A stretch of DNA of 5,669 bases from positions 1 through 5,669 of the forward strand of contig CATPAO010000037.1 of the NCBI GenBank assembly GCA_955652025.1, in the 5' to 3' direction. The notes beneath the pieces are model-generated. The model was not told the origin of the DNA. It ran no database searches and saw only the letters and a list, made by a program, of their open reading frames with translations. How positions within the stretch are numbered: position 1 is the stretch's first letter; each line of letters opens with the position of its first letter. Both the position numbers and the translations under genes were made by a program. Positions 4,045-5,669 of this stretch are shown here, in pieces. The DNA is from Casimicrobiaceae bacterium (GTDB lineage Bacteria > Pseudomonadota > Gammaproteobacteria > Burkholderiales > Casimicrobiaceae).

Positions 4045-5669
4045 TTATCCGAGCGTGATGTCGGCGCGCACGGTGCCGGCGCGTTCGTGCCGCGCCGTCA
4101 GCTTTACCGTGGTACCGGGTTTCGCGACGACGACCCATTCGAGCTTCATCCGATCGTCGGTCACATGATAATCCGGCCAGAACGACACGCCCGTGTGCTT
4201 GTACGCCTTTCCCTCGAGCTGGCCGGCGTCGTGCCGGAGCTTGCCCGATGCGAGCGTCGCGCCTTCGGGCAATGCGATTTCGGCGACCAGTCCGCGGACC
4301 ACCTTGCGCGCCAGCGCGCGCTTGGACACGTATGCTGGCAACCAGCCGGTGTTTTGCACGACCAGCGTCACCTTCCAAGCTTCATCGCCGACGCTCTCCG
4401 CGCCAGCGTGCAGCAACTCGAGCTTCGGCGAAATGAGCGCCTGCCAGATCAGCCATTTCGGAAAGCGAGCGAGCTCGCGCAGGAGCAGCTTCGAAGGTGG
4501 ATTCGAGAACGCGTGGAAGCGGTCCCAGCCGCCCAGCTCGATCTTGCCGAGCTGCGGATGGTCGAACGGCTTCCATCCCGCGTGCGCAACGCCGTCGAGC
4601 TTCGCATCGCTCCAGCGGATCAGCTTGAGATCGTCGTCGGGTTCATGATCGCGAAACCAGTCGATGTACTTGTAATCGGTGATACCGGCCTCGCGCATCG
4701 GCGACCAGATCTCGACGACCCAGCTGAACATACCGAGATGCTCGTAGACCCAGTCGAACGTGCCGCCGATCACCGATTTCGGGTGGTAACGGAACTCGTG
4801 ATAGACGGAAATGTTGGGATACCCGGTGAGCTCGGTGCCTTTCTTGCCGACCGCCTTGTAGACCCACAGGTCCTCGGCATCCATCTCCTCGTCGGGGGTG
4901 TGCTCGAACGGGCGGAGCAGCACGCCGCTCCAGGTATGGAACGACGTACCGCCGGTCAAGTTCGGGTGGCGCACGATAAAGTCGACGACGGCGCGCACTT
5001 CAGGCTCCGACGCCGGATAAGGCCCCGCGCCGAGCTGCTCGAATTCCTGACGCCAACTCCCGGGAAAATTCCTGTTGAGATCAATCCCTTGTTGTGGCTT
5101 TTTGATGCGCAGCGTGAATTTGTCATACTCGTCGAAGCGGCCTTCCGGCAGGATCCGGTAGTACGTCCCGCCGGTCTCGACCGGATCGCGGCGAATCATC
5201 AGACGCGGCTCGTCCGGATGCGCTTTCCAGATGCCGTTCGGATCGGGAATCCGCATCTGCAAAATGCGGCCGTCGCCGTCGATGTCCTCGACGCGCAGGC
5301 CCTCGATCTCCTCTTCGTCGTACGGATACGGTCGCGTGCTCGAACGGATCCATTTCGGGTGGTCGGCGAGCGCCCATTCCGCACCGTCGGGATTGATCCG
5401 CGGACAGATATAGAACGTCCGGGTGTCGAGGACGCGCGTCACGTCGGGATCGGCTCCGTATTGCGTGACGAGCGTGTGGAGGAAGTACAGATTCGCTGCC
5501 GACGCGGCGACTTCGGTCGCGTGGATATTGCCGTCGACCCAGAACGCAGGCTTTTCGGACGCCGGACCGGTGCCGACATTGGTGACGGTCGCCACCCAGA
5601 TATCGCGTCCTTCGTGGCTCTTGCCGATCGATTCGATCGCGACGAGCCGCGGATGCTCCTGCGCGAACC
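4045..5669 (-). CDS. M14 family zinc carboxypeptidase-like protein with C-terminal beta domain (5' partial)
   Basis: 540 residues are visible, ending in TAA at 4045-4047; the N-terminus lies beyond base 5669. The first visible part contains IGKSHEGRDIWV, the usual opening of the M14 catalytic domain. Zinc ligands are present: HATE (His 49, Glu 52 in visible numbering) and SFH (His 244). CPRINPDG (88-95) and DLNRNF (196-201) match substrate-binding regions, the latter giving the Asn-Arg pair that holds the substrate carboxylate. VVEIWSP (Glu 319) supplies the general base. All key residues are intact, so this should be an active metallopeptidase. Between NPDG and DLNRNF lies a roughly 100-residue insertion with an EF-hand-like loop, DIDGDGRI (about 128-135). 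The last ~130 residues form a separate region that looks like a beta-sandwich. GTG at 5595 is internal, since IGKS...GRDIW precedes it in frame. A signal peptide cannot be judged. It stands first in the visible - strand series. Confidence 0.92.
   Translation of the reverse strand, partial: FAQEHPRLVAIESIGKSHEGRDIWVATVTNVGTGPASEKPAFWVDGNIHATEVAASAANLYFLHTLVTQYGADPDVTRVLDTRTFYICPRINPDGAEWALADHPKWIRSSTRPYPYDEEEIEGLRVEDIDGDGRILQMRIPDPNGIWKAHPDEPRLMIRRDPVETGGTYYRILPEGRFDEYDKFTLRIKKPQQGIDLNRNFPGSWRQEFEQLGAGPYPASEPEVRAVVDFIVRHPNLTGGTSFHTWSGVLLRPFEHTPDEEMDAEDLWVYKAVGKKGTELTGYPNISVYHEFRYHPKSVIGGTFDWVYEHLGMFSWVVEIWSPMREAGITDYKYIDWFRDHEPDDDLKLIRWSDAKLDGVAHAGWKPFDHPQLGKIELGGWDRFHAFSNPPSKLLLRELARFPKWLIWQALISPKLELLHAGAESVGDEAWKVTLVVQNTGWLPAYVSKRALARKVVRGLVAEIALPEGATLASGKLRHDAGQLEGKAYKHTGVSFWPDYHVTDDRMKLEWVVVAKPGTTVKLTARHERAGTVRADITLG

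Noticed and set aside
5593..5595. GTG as the start of the M14 peptidase
   Set aside because: The frame stays open to the window edge and encodes the conserved IGKS-x-EGRDIW segment, so the gene starts outside the window.

Overview
This is a GC-rich, densely packed bacterial chromosomal segment with no RNA genes, CRISPR array or insertion sequence that I could see. The gene families point to a Proteobacterium, more likely a beta- or related gammaproteobacterium: an ImuB-type SOS mutagenesis protein, a Tat-exported molybdoenzyme paired with a b-type cytochrome, and an AcpA-type phosphoesterase relic. This placement is inferred from gene families and base composition only.

Layout. On the + strand, 1..804 is the C-terminal half of imuB, whose start lies before the window. 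Everything else is on the - strand and converges on imuB across a 40-base gap holding a perfect 9-bp hairpin (820..842). In - strand transcription order, from right to left, the genes are: (1) a large M14 zinc carboxypeptidase-like protein (4045..5669, N-terminus beyond the window); (2) a short relic carrying only the last ~75 residues of an AcpA/phospholipase C-type phosphoesterase (3756..4016); (3) an MFS transporter (2558..3778) whose start codon lies inside the end of the relic; (4) a four-helix cytochrome b (1614..2468); (5) a Tat-signal, lipobox-bearing molybdopterin oxidoreductase of the sulfite oxidase/YedY fold (845..1621), overlapping the cytochrome gene by 8 bases.

How the genes work together. 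The cytochrome b and the molybdoenzyme are almost certainly one functional unit. The exported Mo-cofactor protein would exchange electrons with the quinone pool through the membrane haem protein. The MFS transporter and the phosphoesterase were probably once a translationally coupled pair, and the phosphoesterase has since lost most of its length. The M14 peptidase is a separate peptide-degrading function in the same transcription direction. ImuB belongs to DNA-damage-induced translesion synthesis and has no link to the opposing genes.

Most notable points: the 3' relic of a phosphoesterase that keeps an open frame, a ribosome-binding site and a stop overlapping the next gene; the molybdoenzyme paired with a cytochrome b of the hydrogenase/thiosulfate reductase type rather than MsrQ; a long insertion with a DxDxDG loop in the M14 peptidase; and imuB with no dnaE2 immediately downstream. 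Nothing in the window amounts to a clearly new multi-gene system.
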